A stretch of DNA of 64,000 nucleotides, taken from NCBI GenBank assembly GCA_949751835.1, contig CATKHK010000005.1, positions 62,001-126,000 of the forward strand. Direction: 5' to 3'. The stretch's first letter is position 1, and each line of letters opens with the position of its first letter. Shown here one piece after another: positions 33,492 to 43,822 of this stretch. The notes under the pieces are model-generated. The model made no database searches. It saw only the letters and a list, made by a program, of their open reading frames with translations, and was not told the DNA's origin. The stretch is from Blepharisma japonicum. Its lineage: Eukaryota; Ciliophora; Heterotrichea; Heterotrichida; Blepharismidae. The position numbers and the translations under genes are program-made.

Positions 33492-33533
33492 TTATCAAAA
33501 TTTTTGATTTAAATACATTTATTAGTTAACCAA

Positions 33534-34382
33534 TTAAAAATAATCACTTGCAAGACCTTCTAACTTTCTCTGAATTTCAAAATCAATTGAGCAAGAGCGC
33601 CTTTCTCTTGAAACTACCTTGTATGCTGCATTATAATTTAATTTGTATTTTGATATTAAATACCCTATAACAGCTGCACAAGACTCTGAGCTTCCTGTAG
33701 GACAGCAAATCAAAATATTGCCTTTCGGCAGCCTAAAGTCAATATAGCTTGTTATTTCTTTCAAAACTTTATTTGTATTGCTACCATTTTTATCTAGGGT
33801 TATATTTAGCATATCACCTTTGAAAAATTTCCAATAGAATTCTGATGCTTTGTATGTGTCTATTGATATAATGGATTTTATTTTATTTTTCAATAGGAGA
33901 TTATAATCGTTTGCAGACCTAATGCTTGATATAAAAATATCATAAGAATTTCGCTTAACGAACAAGTAATCTTGAATGGGGACTTGAAAAAGACCTTTCT
34001 TTTCTTCTTTTAGCTCAAGATTAATTAGTGGCTTTGGCATAATTTGAAAGCTTTTTTTGATGAATTTCTTTGTTTTTTCAGATGAATTACCTTTTATTTG
34101 TTCATTTGTGCCAACACGATTATTTTCAAAAAAATAATTTCTTGATGCTTTTGGGCTGCTCTTTTGTTTGAAACCTTTACAATACCCATTAGAGTCGCAA
34201 AATTCTATAGTATCGGAGTTAGTCTCTTTTAGCACGTTTTTTGATTTTGAATAATTAATTAAGCAATTTTTAATTGCATGATTGGATGAGTCGTCTTTTT
34301 CTAAGCGGTTGAGTAGATTGAGCATTTTACTTGGGTTGGAAATGCTCGCTTCATTGTCTAACGGCAGATTTTCTAATTCCAT
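33534..34382 (-). CDS. Dual-specificity-type pseudophosphatase
   Basis: 282 residues. Residues about 135-280 follow the DSP fold: a start strand (DYLFVKRNSYDIF), SIISID, and the P-loop strand ILICCPTGSSESCAAVIGYLI, then a helix (YKLNYNAAYKVV) and RRSCSI. The catalytic motif should be HCx5R; here it is CC-PTGSS-E, so the Cys remains but the phosphate-binding Arg is Glu (about 233). An active enzyme is unlikely; phosphate-binding scaffolds of this type (STYX-like) are known. The N-terminal 130 residues are Ser/Asn/Lys-rich. A TTG 18 bases upstream is open but an ATG is preferred. Confidence 0.72.
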   Translation of the reverse strand: MELENLPLDNEASISNPSKMLNLLNRLEKDDSSNHAIKNCLINYSKSKNVLKETNSDTIEFCDSNGYCKGFKQKSSPKASRNYFFENNRVGTNEQIKGNSSEKTKKFIKKSFQIMPKPLINLELKEEKKGLFQVPIQDYLFVKRNSYDIFISSIRSANDYNLLLKNKIKSIISIDTYKASEFYWKFFKGDMLNITLDKNGSNTNKVLKEITSYIDFRLPKGNILICCPTGSSESCAAVIGYLISKYKLNYNAAYKVVSRERRSCSIDFEIQRKLEGLASDYF

Positions 34383-34494
34383 ATTTTGTCTAATTATCAA
34401 GATTCCATTTTAGATTAAATTTTAGTCATATAGGTCATTTAATATTTTTTATGATAAAATCAGTTATTTGAAAAAATACTTAAATACAAATTTT

Positions 34495-36246
34495 TTAAAG
34501 GCTAAATTCCACAAGTTTTTTGTCTTTTTCTTTTTGTTGTCCATCTAATACAGAATATGACCCAATTTCAATATTTTTCTTGACTTCTTTTACAACTTTC
34601 TGTTTAAACATTTTCATTTCATTTGTTTTTCTGCTTTTATAATTGTCAAGCCATCCTTTAAGCCTTCTTGATTTTTCAGAAGTGTCTCTTCCCTTTACGG
34701 AAGAATAATCAATTTTTAAAGCATCTAATAGAGCTTTTTCCTAAATAATATATACATTTTGATGCCTATCATTTATTTCTTTAAGGATTTTTTCCTGCAA
34801 TTTTTCATTTGAAGGAATATATATTCCTCCCATTTCTGTAAAATGCTCGATATCTTTAAGAGAAAACACCTCGAAAAATTCGGTTCGGTTTATAATTAAA
34901 CATGAAGTAGACTCTTTAGCTATTGCACGAGTTTGTCTTGGATAATCTTCAATTAATTCAGCTTCTCCAAAAAACTGTCCATATGTAAGTGTATTCAACG
35001 TCACTATATATTTTCTTTTTATCTGTCTTATTTTCCACTTTTGAGACCCTGTTGGCCAGCAATTTTTCTGTTCAACATCTATAAATGCTTGAATTTCTAC
35101 TTTTCCTTCTTTTATGATATAGAGGGTATTGCTTGGGTCTCCTCTATCATAAAGCAATTCATCCTTCTCATAATGCTTTAATATCAAAAAATTACTGAGT
35201 CTTTGAGCTTTCAAAAAGCTCCAATTTTCAAAATATCTGATGCTTAATAAAAATTTTGTATTATCATGTTTTTCAAGTTTTTTAATCCCAAGAATCACGC
35301 TGTCATAATCAGTTTTTTTTAATTTGAAAATTACTGTTGGTTCTTCAGCTTTAACGCCAGCTGATCTTGGCATTTCTGTATCTAATGCAGTTTCACCTAT
35401 TGCATCTTTGATGCTTTTAACACCAATATTGCTTCCATCTTCCAAATAAATCCCTACTTTTCCAGAAAAAATGACAAACATAGAATCAGCTTCATCTCCC
35501 TTATGAAAAATCCATTCCCCTTCATGATAATTTTCTTTAAATAATTTGTCACAAGTTTCATAAACCACAGATTTTGGTAATTTCCCAAAAAATTTAGTTG
35601 AGCTTATCCATGCTTGCAATGCAGCTTTTTCATCATCAGCCCTTTGGCTTGGATGAAGAGAAACAATATGCTCCAGATCAGAATTTTTATAATCACTCAT
35701 TTTCCTATAAGCGCTCTGGAAGTCATTTCTTGCTACAAGCCAATTTGGGTAGCAGCTATTTTGGCTACTTTGTGCAGCTTTAGATGTTTTTGGTCGATAC
35801 TGAGATTCAAACAAAATTGCTTGACAATTTGCCAAATTTGACTCAGAAAAAGAATTGCAGTGGGTATGAGATTTTGCAATTTCTCTCGATAGTGGAGGAC
35901 CAAAGATTTTTGACCTGTCAGTCGAAATAGATGGCACTTTTGAATGATTGACAGATTTTGTTTCAAAATCTTTCCTTGCTTTTTCTATATAAAAAGAAGG
36001 ATGCTTCGGCTTGTCTATTGTGATATTTTCTATTAGAATTTTCGGCCGAGCGATTTCTTTTAGCAATCGATCCTGGGTCGCTCTTTTTAATTCTTGAGAG
36101 ATTTTTCGGTTTCTCTGCTCTGCACTAAAAGGCTTGATTCTCTTATTTCTAGTTTCTGTATGACTGGAATAAGCTCTTGAAGGGATATTATCAGATGTTT
36201 TATAAAGAGACATTTGAGAAAGGAACATAGGAGGGATGCTTTCCAT
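34495..36246 (-). CDS. Tandem cyclic-nucleotide-binding-domain protein
   Basis: 578 residues from two exons (36246-34756, 34740-34495). Basic N-terminus, then two cNMP-binding folds at about 210-330 and 333-470. The first has a phosphate-binding cassette of the IGETALDTEMPRSA type (Glu and Arg kept), the second FGEAELIEDYPRQT (Glu and Arg present but spacing altered). No kinase, inhibitor sequence or channel is attached, so it is neither a normal PKA regulatory subunit nor a channel. CNBD-only proteins occur in cilia and sperm. Lys-rich C-terminal exon. TAA stop. Confidence 0.82.
34741..34755 (-). other. 15-nt intron
   Basis: Minus-strand GTATATATTATTTAG, phase 0, in-frame TAG. Splicing adds an 81-residue Lys-rich exon to the cNMP-binding protein. 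Confidence 0.85.
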
Positions 36247-36332
36247 TTGACAAATTAGTTAAATTACTAACTATTAATCATAATCAATTTTATTACTTTT
36301 TGTATATGTCGAATTAAAAATAAAAATTCACC

Positions 36333-37190
36333 ATGGACTTGATCATCAGAAAGTTGGGCTTGATCTCTGATCGTCTTCCTAAATCTGTGGCAATTGCTCT
36401 AACAATAATAGGTGCGATTAAAGTTGCTTGCATTTTGAAGACTGCTATATCAAATACCTTTTGTAAGAAGCTCTGTTGGCCTCTTAACCTCTCTGCATTA
36501 TACGGCTCATACTCAAGAGTTTTAATTACTGAAGCATCTACACCTATAGGTCAAGCTTGGGCAGAGCAATTTGCAAGCAAAAATTTCAATCTTCTGCTTG
36601 TGGGCTCTGATGAAAATAGTTTGGCAAAGCTCAAAGTTTCTCTTCAGCTTAAATACAGAGTTAATATTGAAACCTTAGTTATTGATTTATGTGAAAGAGA
36701 TGCAAGTGAATTGGTCTGCAACTTTATTGAAGAAAAAAACTTTGAAATCTCTGTTGTTGTGAATATAATGAAAAATGTCCAAATTGGAAAATTCAGAACT
36801 TTATTCAATAGTGATGGGAAAATAGAGCAAGGTGCTTTTAAAGAAATGGTCAATGAAAATGCTTTGAATATAATCCAAGCAAATATTGTGTTTTCTACTT
36901 TAGTTGTTAGAAGCCTTTTGCCTAAGTTAGCAGCAAGAAAATATAAATCTGCAGTTATTAATTGCAATTTGAATATTGAGTCACCTTATAGCTCGGTTTA
37001 TGATGCTACTAAAGAGTATTTGAAAATTTTTACGTTAAAGATTGCGAAGGAAACAAAAAAGAGGGTGGATGTTTTTAGTACTTCATATAATGAAGGTGCA
37101 GAAAAAAGGTGTGTAGATGAAGCTATGAGAAATATTGGAAGAAATATTGAAGCTCCAAAGAGTCTAAGCTCAATATTCTTTAGTCATTAA
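36333..37190 (+). CDS. Divergent short-chain dehydrogenase/reductase, membrane-bound
   Basis: 285 residues. N-terminal hydrophobic segment (about 20-40) then a Rossmann fold. The layout resembles HSD17B12/3-ketoacyl-CoA reductases. The cofactor loop reads TEASTPIGQAWAEQFA instead of TGASxGIGxAxA: Gly to Glu and Gly to Pro. The catalytic YxxxK is present as YDATK (about 228-232), but the Ser-containing strand reads VINCNLN rather than SS. It may have lost activity or use another mechanism. It starts 86 bases from the divergent CNBD gene. TAA stop. Confidence 0.7.
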   Translation: MDLIIRKLGLISDRLPKSVAIALTIIGAIKVACILKTAISNTFCKKLCWPLNLSALYGSYSRVLITEASTPIGQAWAEQFASKNFNLLLVGSDENSLAKLKVSLQLKYRVNIETLVIDLCERDASELVCNFIEEKNFEISVVVNIMKNVQIGKFRTLFNSDGKIEQGAFKEMVNENALNIIQANIVFSTLVVRSLLPKLAARKYKSAVINCNLNIESPYSSVYDATKEYLKIFTLKIAKETKKRVDVFSTSYNEGAEKRCVDEAMRNIGRNIEAPKSLSSIFFSH

Positions 37191-37520
37191 TTAGCTTTAA
37201 AGATAAATTGAGTTACAAAATTGAATTAGATCAGTTTTTGATTTTTAAATATTTATATTTAAAAATCAAAGAGTTATAGCTAGTATTATTAATGTTATAG
37301 GGATAATCAGTTTATCCTTTAGTTTATTGAAGGAGTTATATATATTATTATACCTAAAATATTTTCATAATAAGTAGCACGTTAATTAGCTAATATCGCT
37401 TATAGATAAATACTTTTTTATTGATAATATAATATGAAAAAGTTTTGATTTAACCTTAAGAAATTTCTCCATGATGCATATTAGAACACTGATATTTTAA
37501 TCTTGACTCTACAATTAAAA
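37191..37520. other. AT-rich intergenic stretch, no gene seen
   Basis: 330 bases. Contains a local inverted segment (AAATATTTATATTTAAAAATC near 37245-37268) but no supported feature. Confidence 0.5.
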
Positions 37521-38354
37521 ATGGATCCTGATAGTTATGATTCATATATCTTTGACTGTGATGGAGTCCTTTGAAAAGGCCTTATAGAAGTTCCTGGTAG
37601 CATCCAAGCTTTAAATCATCTTCAAAGTCTTGGCAAAAAAGTATTTTTCCTCACAAATTCAGCACGCACTAAGCCAGACATTGCAAGCCAACTATCATCA
37701 TATGGATTTACAGCATCTTATGATCAAATTCATAGTGCAGGTACAATGCTTCCTTTATATATAAATAAATTCCACCCTGGGCTAAAAAACGTATTCTTCA
37801 TCGGACTTCGTGGCAAAGAGCTTCTTACAGATGCAGGCTTCAATGCTTTAGAATCTCATGAAATCCCTAATAATAAGATCACAAGTTTACAAGATTTAAA
37901 AGACTTCAGGCTTCAAGAAGTCCCAGATGCTGTTGTTGTATGCCATGATATTGATTTCGACTATTTCACAGGACTCTATGCATCTGCCTGCATCCAAGAA
38001 GGTGCAAAATTTATTTCTGCCAATTATGACGACTACTTTATATTAGGAGACTGAAAAATGGCCAGTTGTGGAACTTTATGCAAATATATAGAAGGTGCTA
38101 CAGGCCAAAAAGCAGAAGTTGTTGGGAAGCCTAACAGTTTTATAATAGAAGAAATTATTGAAGAAAACAACCTGGATAGAAGCAAATGTATTATGGTAGG
38201 GGATACCATTGATTCTGACGTGCTGCTTGCACACAACGCGCATATAGACTCTATGCTAGTTCTTACTGGAGTGTCTAAAAGAGAAGATATAGAGAAATAT
38301 GAGTATAAACCAAATTTTGTATTTGAGAGCTTAGGGAGCGCTTTTATAAATTAG
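37521..38354 (+). CDS. HAD phosphatase, phosphoglycolate/4-nitrophenyl phosphatase type
   Basis: 277 residues with two TGA-Trp codons. Motif I FDCDGVLW (Asp nucleophile, residues 11-18), motif II FLTNSAR, a cap domain, and motif IV GDTIDSDVLLA (about 217-227). This is the NagD/PGP subfamily (C2 cap). Members hydrolyse 2-phosphoglycolate, glycerol-3-phosphate or pyridoxal phosphate. The Lys of motif III is in the VGKPN segment. Its TAG stop overlaps the TAA of the convergent neighbour. Confidence 0.87.
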
Positions 38355-40012
38355 CTTTTATCTTTTAACATTTTCAGATCTCTAATAAGTTTTTCTCTGT
38401 CACGAAACTTGAGTCCATGAATTGCTGCGAAATTTTGCCCGGCTCTTAATAGATCGTCATTGGGCCCTACAGTGACATTTTCATATTTGCCAGGACCAAC
38501 GTTGACTCGAAGAGTAAAGCTTGTTGGTGTGCTTTGCTGAGAATTAGTTACACTTGATCTATGCTTTAATGGAGATGTTTTTGCTGAATTTGATCTCGAT
38601 AATGGGTCTTTTGGTACTGAGGAAATAACTTTTATTGCTGAGTTCACACTATATTTGCCTGCTGGAGTTGTTGACTTGACAGAAGCGTTAGTTATGACTG
38701 GTTTTATTGGAGCTTTTGAAGGAGATACCCATTGTGTGCTGCTACGAGGTTTTGTTTGAATTGAGTCAAAGTCTATATCCATATCAGAACTTTGTATAGA
38801 AGGACTCGCCATTGACATTCTAGGATTGAAATAAGGGATATCTAATGAATTCCTATGAGATCCATAAGTGATTTCTTGACTTGAAGGAGGTCTTAAAGTT
38901 TCAAAATTATCACTGTTATTACTATATTTTTGTTGGGGCAATTCTAAAGTTTCTTCTTTTTCTAAATTAAACTTTTCTTCGTATTTTAGAAACTCATCTT
39001 TGATTTCTTCTGAACGTGGAAGTGATGATGATGAGCTTTCGCTTGAGGAACAGTCAGATGACCCACTTGAATAAACAACAACGTTTAAATCAGATGTCTT
39101 GCTTTTATTATTAGACTCTTTAATAATGTTTTCTTGCTCAAATTGACAAATTGATATAATTGGCTTTGCTTGGCACATAAGCAGCAGAGTGCTTATTTCA
39201 TGATTTTGTGTATTAGCTTTTTTTCCGCCATTTTCTATTAAATTTGATTTCTGAGCAGTATCTTTTGTATGATTTGTATTTAGTTTACTCTTTGCTACAT
39301 TTTTTCCCGGATTATTTTGATTTATTTTATTTTCCAGCTTGGAAATTTCAAGATTTTGATACATCATATCATGTAGTAAAATTCTGACTCTGCTAGCATT
39401 CATTATAGGACTAAAATATTTATCCTGGCAAAGTTTTTCACAAAATTCAGCCTCTCCAATTTTATTATGATCTTTCATTAGCTCGTTTGAAATTTTACTA
39501 ATTAATTCATTTTTTTCTTTTTTGATAAAGTCCAGATATTCGCTCACGTTTAATAGAGGTGAAATTTTATCCTTTATAAAATGTGGGATATTTTCTGTAG
39601 CTATATCAATTAAATTCTCTAAAGAATTTTTAAGTTGTTCATTATTAATGAACTCTAAGGCTTCTTCATCTATAAGATGATAATAGGTCTTTATCTTTTC
39701 ATTTTTGTCTCCACTTCCTAGAAGGATAATTGCTATACATATTTTCAAAGAATTGTATTGCTTTTCTTTTATCCGAAATTCCTCACAAAGCTGCATTATC
39801 TCAGATTTTAAATCTGCAGAAGCTTGAGATAATGATCGTTCTATTTGAGATCTTTTAATTATTTTATGGCTTGAATTAAGCTTGATTTCTTTGTAGAAGT
39901 CAAGGAATGGTGTTCGGGAGATTAAAAGGGAGTTTTCTGCATGTATAAGAGCTTGCTCCTGTTTTGGTATTTTAAAATCATTTGAAATTGTCTGGGATTT
40001 TGCACAACCCAT
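38351..40012 (-). CDS. N-terminally acylated-type protein (MGC), Ser-rich
   Basis: 553 residues starting MGCAKS, a context for N-myristoylation of Gly2 plus palmitoylation of Cys3 (inferred). Residues about 40-230 are helical; the middle (about 230-470) is low-complexity, Ser/Asn-rich with an SSSDCSSSESSSSS patch; a small conserved-looking globular end (about 505-550, FTLRVNVGPGKYENVTV...) has a ubiquitin-like strand pattern and an RDREKLIRDL helix. I do not recognise the family. The stop codon overlaps that of the upstream HAD gene. Confidence 0.65.
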   Translation of the reverse strand: MGCAKSQTISNDFKIPKQEQALIHAENSLLISRTPFLDFYKEIKLNSSHKIIKRSQIERSLSQASADLKSEIMQLCEEFRIKEKQYNSLKICIAIILLGSGDKNEKIKTYYHLIDEEALEFINNEQLKNSLENLIDIATENIPHFIKDKISPLLNVSEYLDFIKKEKNELISKISNELMKDHNKIGEAEFCEKLCQDKYFSPIMNASRVRILLHDMMYQNLEISKLENKINQNNPGKNVAKSKLNTNHTKDTAQKSNLIENGGKKANTQNHEISTLLLMCQAKPIISICQFEQENIIKESNNKSKTSDLNVVVYSSGSSDCSSSESSSSSLPRSEEIKDEFLKYEEKFNLEKEETLELPQQKYSNNSDNFETLRPPSSQEITYGSHRNSLDIPYFNPRMSMASPSIQSSDMDIDFDSIQTKPRSSTQWVSPSKAPIKPVITNASVKSTTPAGKYSVNSAIKVISSVPKDPLSRSNSAKTSPLKHRSSVTNSQQSTPTSFTLRVNVGPGKYENVTVGPNDDLLRAGQNFAAIHGLKFRDREKLIRDLKMLKDKS

Positions 40013-40193
40013 TTTTTTTATGTAATCTCGCTATAAGGACTATTATAAAAAAGCATTGAGACAGAAATCTTAAAATTTTGAATTGTTCAAGAAATCAGTA
40101 TATCAATCTAACTCCAATTCCAAGGCATAAAAAAAATTATTATTTTATCAGGTTAAAGTGAACTATTATGTAAGTGGCTTGGTAATTAATAAA

Positions 40194-40712
40194 ATGTCAA
40201 ACCCCAAAATTCAACAAGCTCTAAACTTCGTGAATAAAATGGCTCGTAAGTTCTAGGTAGCTGACACTCCTGTTGATAAAAAACTTGAATTTTTGAAGAA
40301 GAAATTGTCTGCATCTGAATTAGAAGAAGTGGAAAAAATAATCAGGAAAGATGATATATCTAAATACTTTGAGCCAGCTTCTATTAAAGAACAAAGGGAA
40401 GCAAAGAAATCTAATATGAAATATTTAATATTAACTGCTTCATCAATCATTTCTGGGATATTGACCGCTGTAGCTACTATCAATTATAAAGATATCATCA
40501 AGCGTAAGCATGATATTGAACCAGAAGAAGATAAGGAAGAAGATTTTATGATTGAAATAGACAACGATAAAAAGAATTATATAGAGAAGCTGATAAAATC
40601 ACAAAATGAAGGGTTTAAAAAGCTATCAGGACAGTTAAATGATATTAATATGTCATTAAATTCAATGAATGTGAGAAAAAATAGCTTAAAGTCAGGGCTT
40701 GATTTGGATTAA
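40194..40712 (+). CDS. PEX14-like peroxisomal docking protein
   Basis: 167 residues after removing a 15-nt intron. Residues 4-50 match the PEX14 N-terminal domain, the three-helix fold that binds PEX5 WxxxF motifs: QQALNFVNK, a P-x-x-K linker, and EFLKKKLSASELEEV where classic members have FLKKKGLTxxEI. A hydrophobic helix follows at about 79-98, then a Lys/Glu-rich tail with short coiled coil. Order and lengths fit PEX14 but the protein is less than half the usual size. The N-terminal match only exists after splicing. Confidence 0.68.
40246..40260 (+). other. 15-nt intron
   Basis: GTAAGTTCTAGGTAG, phase 1 (splits a C|CT Pro codon). It contains an internal TAG at 9-11 as well as the terminal one, and joins the two halves of the PEX14-like domain. 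Confidence 0.85.
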
Positions 40713-40903
40713 TAATAATTGCTGCTAGTGTCTATTTTTTATATTTGTTCAGTCAATATAAGAGACTAATAAATTTCTATCAAAAAGTAATTTCTGGCAT
40801 ATGCATAGTAATTGTTTTCTATAGGAACTAATCATTTTATAATAAACTTATATCAAATAAAAATTATTGACACATTTATATATCTTCAATAAACGCTTAA
40901 TAA

Positions 40904-42235
40904 ATGTGGATTTCTTTTGTATTAATAGGAATTGCATTTTCTGCGCCACTCTCAGATCTTGTTAAGAACCAGCCTGGTCTTCCTGAGCCTGCAAATTTTG
41001 ATACATATTCAGGATACTTAGACATCCCAAACTCCAATGGAAAGTCATTGCACTATGTTTTAGTAGAAAGTCAATCAAATCCTGCAACTGATCCTTTAGT
41101 TCTCTGGCTTAATGGCGGTCCAGGATGTTCCTCCTTAGATGGCTTTATATATGAGCATGGCCCATATGTTTTTCCAGACTCAGGAACAGCTCTTTTTAAA
41201 AATCAATATTCATGGAATACCAACGCAAGCGTCATTTATCTAGAGTCTCCTGCAGGGGTCGGATTTTCTATTCTAGGAGACGTATCGAATAATAGCACAG
41301 ACGATGAAATTACAGCTCACGATAGTTTGCAAGCAATTTTACAATTTTTCCGAAAATTCCCTGAATATAGATATCATGATTTTTACATCACAGGAGAAAG
41401 TTATGCAGGAATTTATGTTCCAACATTAGCTTATAATGTGCTTATGTACAATTCTTATAGTCCTCATAACAGTATCAATTTAAAAGGTATTGCAGTCGGA
41501 AATGGAGCTTGTGATTGGAATGTGGACACAACGCCTGCGTATATGAAAATGGTATGGAATCATGCTTTAATAGGATATGACTGGTATAATAAGTTAGTAA
41601 ATGACTGTGATAATTTCAATGAATGAACTAGCGAAGCATGCCAAAACGACACAGACTATATACAAAATGTCTTGCTAAATAATGTGAATATTTATGATAT
41701 ATATGGAGAATGCATTTATCATGGAAATGAACAAGCTTATGAAGATAACCAACGAAGGCTACGATTCTTAAAAGACCTAAATACAGGACTTGAAGTTATT
41801 CCTCCTTGCTGCGCATGGGAAGGCGCTTACCAATATTTCAGAAACGCTACATTTAAAACTGCATTTAATATTCCTCCACAAGTTCAGGTGTGGGAATTTT
41901 GCGCGAATCTTGATTATAGTCCTGATTATTTGCATGGATCTTATTACACTTATCCATTTTTGATAAGGGCAGGACTAAGGATTTTGATTTATTCAGGAGA
42001 TGTTGATGGAGCTGTATCTTTTATTGGGACAAGAGAGTGGATAAATAATTTGGCTTTGGATGTGAAGACACCTTATTCGTCTTGGTATGTGGATGAACAA
42101 GTTGCTGGATATTTTATTGAATATGAAGGATTAACGTTTGTGACAGTTAAAGGGGCTGGACATATGGTACCTCAGTGGAAAAGACCACAAGCATGGCATA
42201 TGATCAATTCGTTTTTAAGTGGAGTTAATCCATAA
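40904..42235 (+). CDS. Serine carboxypeptidase (S10 family)
   Basis: 443 residues with one TGA-Trp codon near 41624. N-terminal signal peptide (MWISFVLIGIAFSAP), LWLNGGPGCSSLDG oxyanion-hole motif, catalytic Ser in TGESYAGIYVP (about 167), Asp in YSGDVDGAVSF and His in GAGHMVPQWKRP. All three catalytic residues and the S10 substrate-carboxylate motif are intact. It removes C-terminal residues from peptides in lysosome-like or food vacuoles. Length is normal for the family. TAA stop. Confidence 0.93.
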
Positions 42236-42787
42236 ATATACCATTAATTCTTCAAAAAATTAGGATTCTTTGGAATCTTTATTTAATTATAGATGCTTTA
42301 TTACTAACCATATTGAATTTGGGCCACTGATTGTCCATTATGCAAATTATAATTTTTAAGTAAGTACACGTGTATTATATAAATTAACTACAAAATATTT
42401 ATTGCTTTAAAATTATATATCTATTTAATTATTATCTTTATATATATAAAACTTCTAAAAATAGCTCTCTCCTTCAGAGAGCATGCAAAATTATTGGAAA
42501 AATTCTAGTTAGAAATGCTACTTTTTGTTTCTATCAGATTATGCATGCTTAAGGTCGATAGTATAATTTTTCATTTTTATTATAGCTCAAATATTCTTTA
42601 TGATAATTTTTCTCGACATTTATGTACACAAACCAATATTTGGATATGTCATAATTAAAATTAAGATGTTTTAATAGCCAGTAATTACTAAATAATCTGA
42701 TCTGCTCTGATTAACTTGTCAAACTCATCGTCATCATAGAAAGACACAGAATTTCAAATCTTCAAAATATCATTTATAGTAATTAAA
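42236..42787. other. AT-rich intergenic stretch with one hairpin
   Basis: 552 bases between co-directional genes. No coding frame. The only structure seen is a perfect 7-bp hairpin at 42464-42482. Confidence 0.55.
42464..42482. repeat. Perfect 7-bp inverted repeat (hairpin)
   Basis: GCTCTCT-CCTTC-AGAGAGC. GC-richer than its surroundings; could be a transcription or processing signal 230 bases past the carboxypeptidase stop. Role unknown. Confidence 0.5.
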
Positions 42788-43705
42788 ATGACAAACAAAA
42801 GCACACTTGACGACTACACTATCTTAGAAAAGATAGGATCCGGTCTCACAGCCAAAGTTAAAGTTGTGAGAGATTCTGAAAGTGGGGAGGTTTATGCTGC
42901 TAAGATTTACAGATCTAAAAGCAGCGAAGCTTCTTCCAGAAATATAATCAGAACTGCAGACAATGAGATCGCAAATTTGCAACAGATTTCTCATCCGAAT
43001 GTAATTAAGCTGATTTGCTCAAATAAATCAGGAGAATATGTTAAGAAAAGTGGAGAAAGGTACTCGTGTGCTTACATTGTGATGGAATTTTGCCCTAATG
43101 GCAATTTCTACGAAACTATAAGAAATATTGGAAGATTTAATGAAAATATTTCAAGATTTTACTTCCATCAATTGATAAATGCAATAGATGCAGCCCACCA
43201 AAGACACATAGTGCACAGAGACTTAAAGCTTGAAAATTTGTTGCTTGATGGCGATTACAATTTAAAAGTGACTGATTTTGGATTCAGTGCTTCAGTTCTT
43301 GACAAAGATGGGTCAAGAATGCTGAGAACTCACTTGGGAACTGAAGGATATATGGCGCCTGAGCTGTACATGAACATCAACTACTATGGAGAATCCGTTG
43401 ATGTGTTTGCTGCTGGCGTTATTTTATTCATTTTCAGGTCTGTAAATCCTCCATTTAGCAGAGCAAACATGAGTGATAGAATATATGAAATTTTAGTAAA
43501 AAATCCAAAGAAATTTTGGGATCTCTACTCCAGGAGCAAGCCTCAAAACTACTATAGTGAGGAATTCAAAAATTTAATAATGGGAATGCTTCATCCAAAC
43601 CCTGAAAGAAGACTCACTATTTACGATATAAAAAATCATCCTTGGTATAATGGTCCGATAGCGTCTTTGGAAGAAGTCCAAAGCATTTTTAGAAGAAATG
43701 CTTAA
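42788..43705 (+). CDS. CAMK/AMPK-like Ser/Thr kinase
   Basis: 305 residues, almost all kinase domain. Glycine loop IGSGLTAKV, VHRDLKLENLLL catalytic loop, VTDFGFSASV, activation loop ending EGYMAPELY, SVDVFAAGVILF. ATP-binding Lys in YAAKIY. The HRDLKLENLLLD motif is typical of CAMK and CDPK-like kinases. No regulatory tail is attached. Its last 40 codons and 3' flank were copied downstream (45499-45739). Confidence 0.9.
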   Translation: MTNKSTLDDYTILEKIGSGLTAKVKVVRDSESGEVYAAKIYRSKSSEASSRNIIRTADNEIANLQQISHPNVIKLICSNKSGEYVKKSGERYSCAYIVMEFCPNGNFYETIRNIGRFNENISRFYFHQLINAIDAAHQRHIVHRDLKLENLLLDGDYNLKVTDFGFSASVLDKDGSRMLRTHLGTEGYMAPELYMNINYYGESVDVFAAGVILFIFRSVNPPFSRANMSDRIYEILVKNPKKFWDLYSRSKPQNYYSEEFKNLIMGMLHPNPERRLTIYDIKNHPWYNGPIASLEEVQSIFRRNA

Positions 43706-43822
43706 ATTAAATAATTGATGTAAAAAAAATTATAATTTCCTTTTTTATATATGTAGATACTCCTGAAATTCATTAATAAATTAAGGAAACTTAGAAAATA
43801 AAAGCAGTTTTATAGATTAAAA

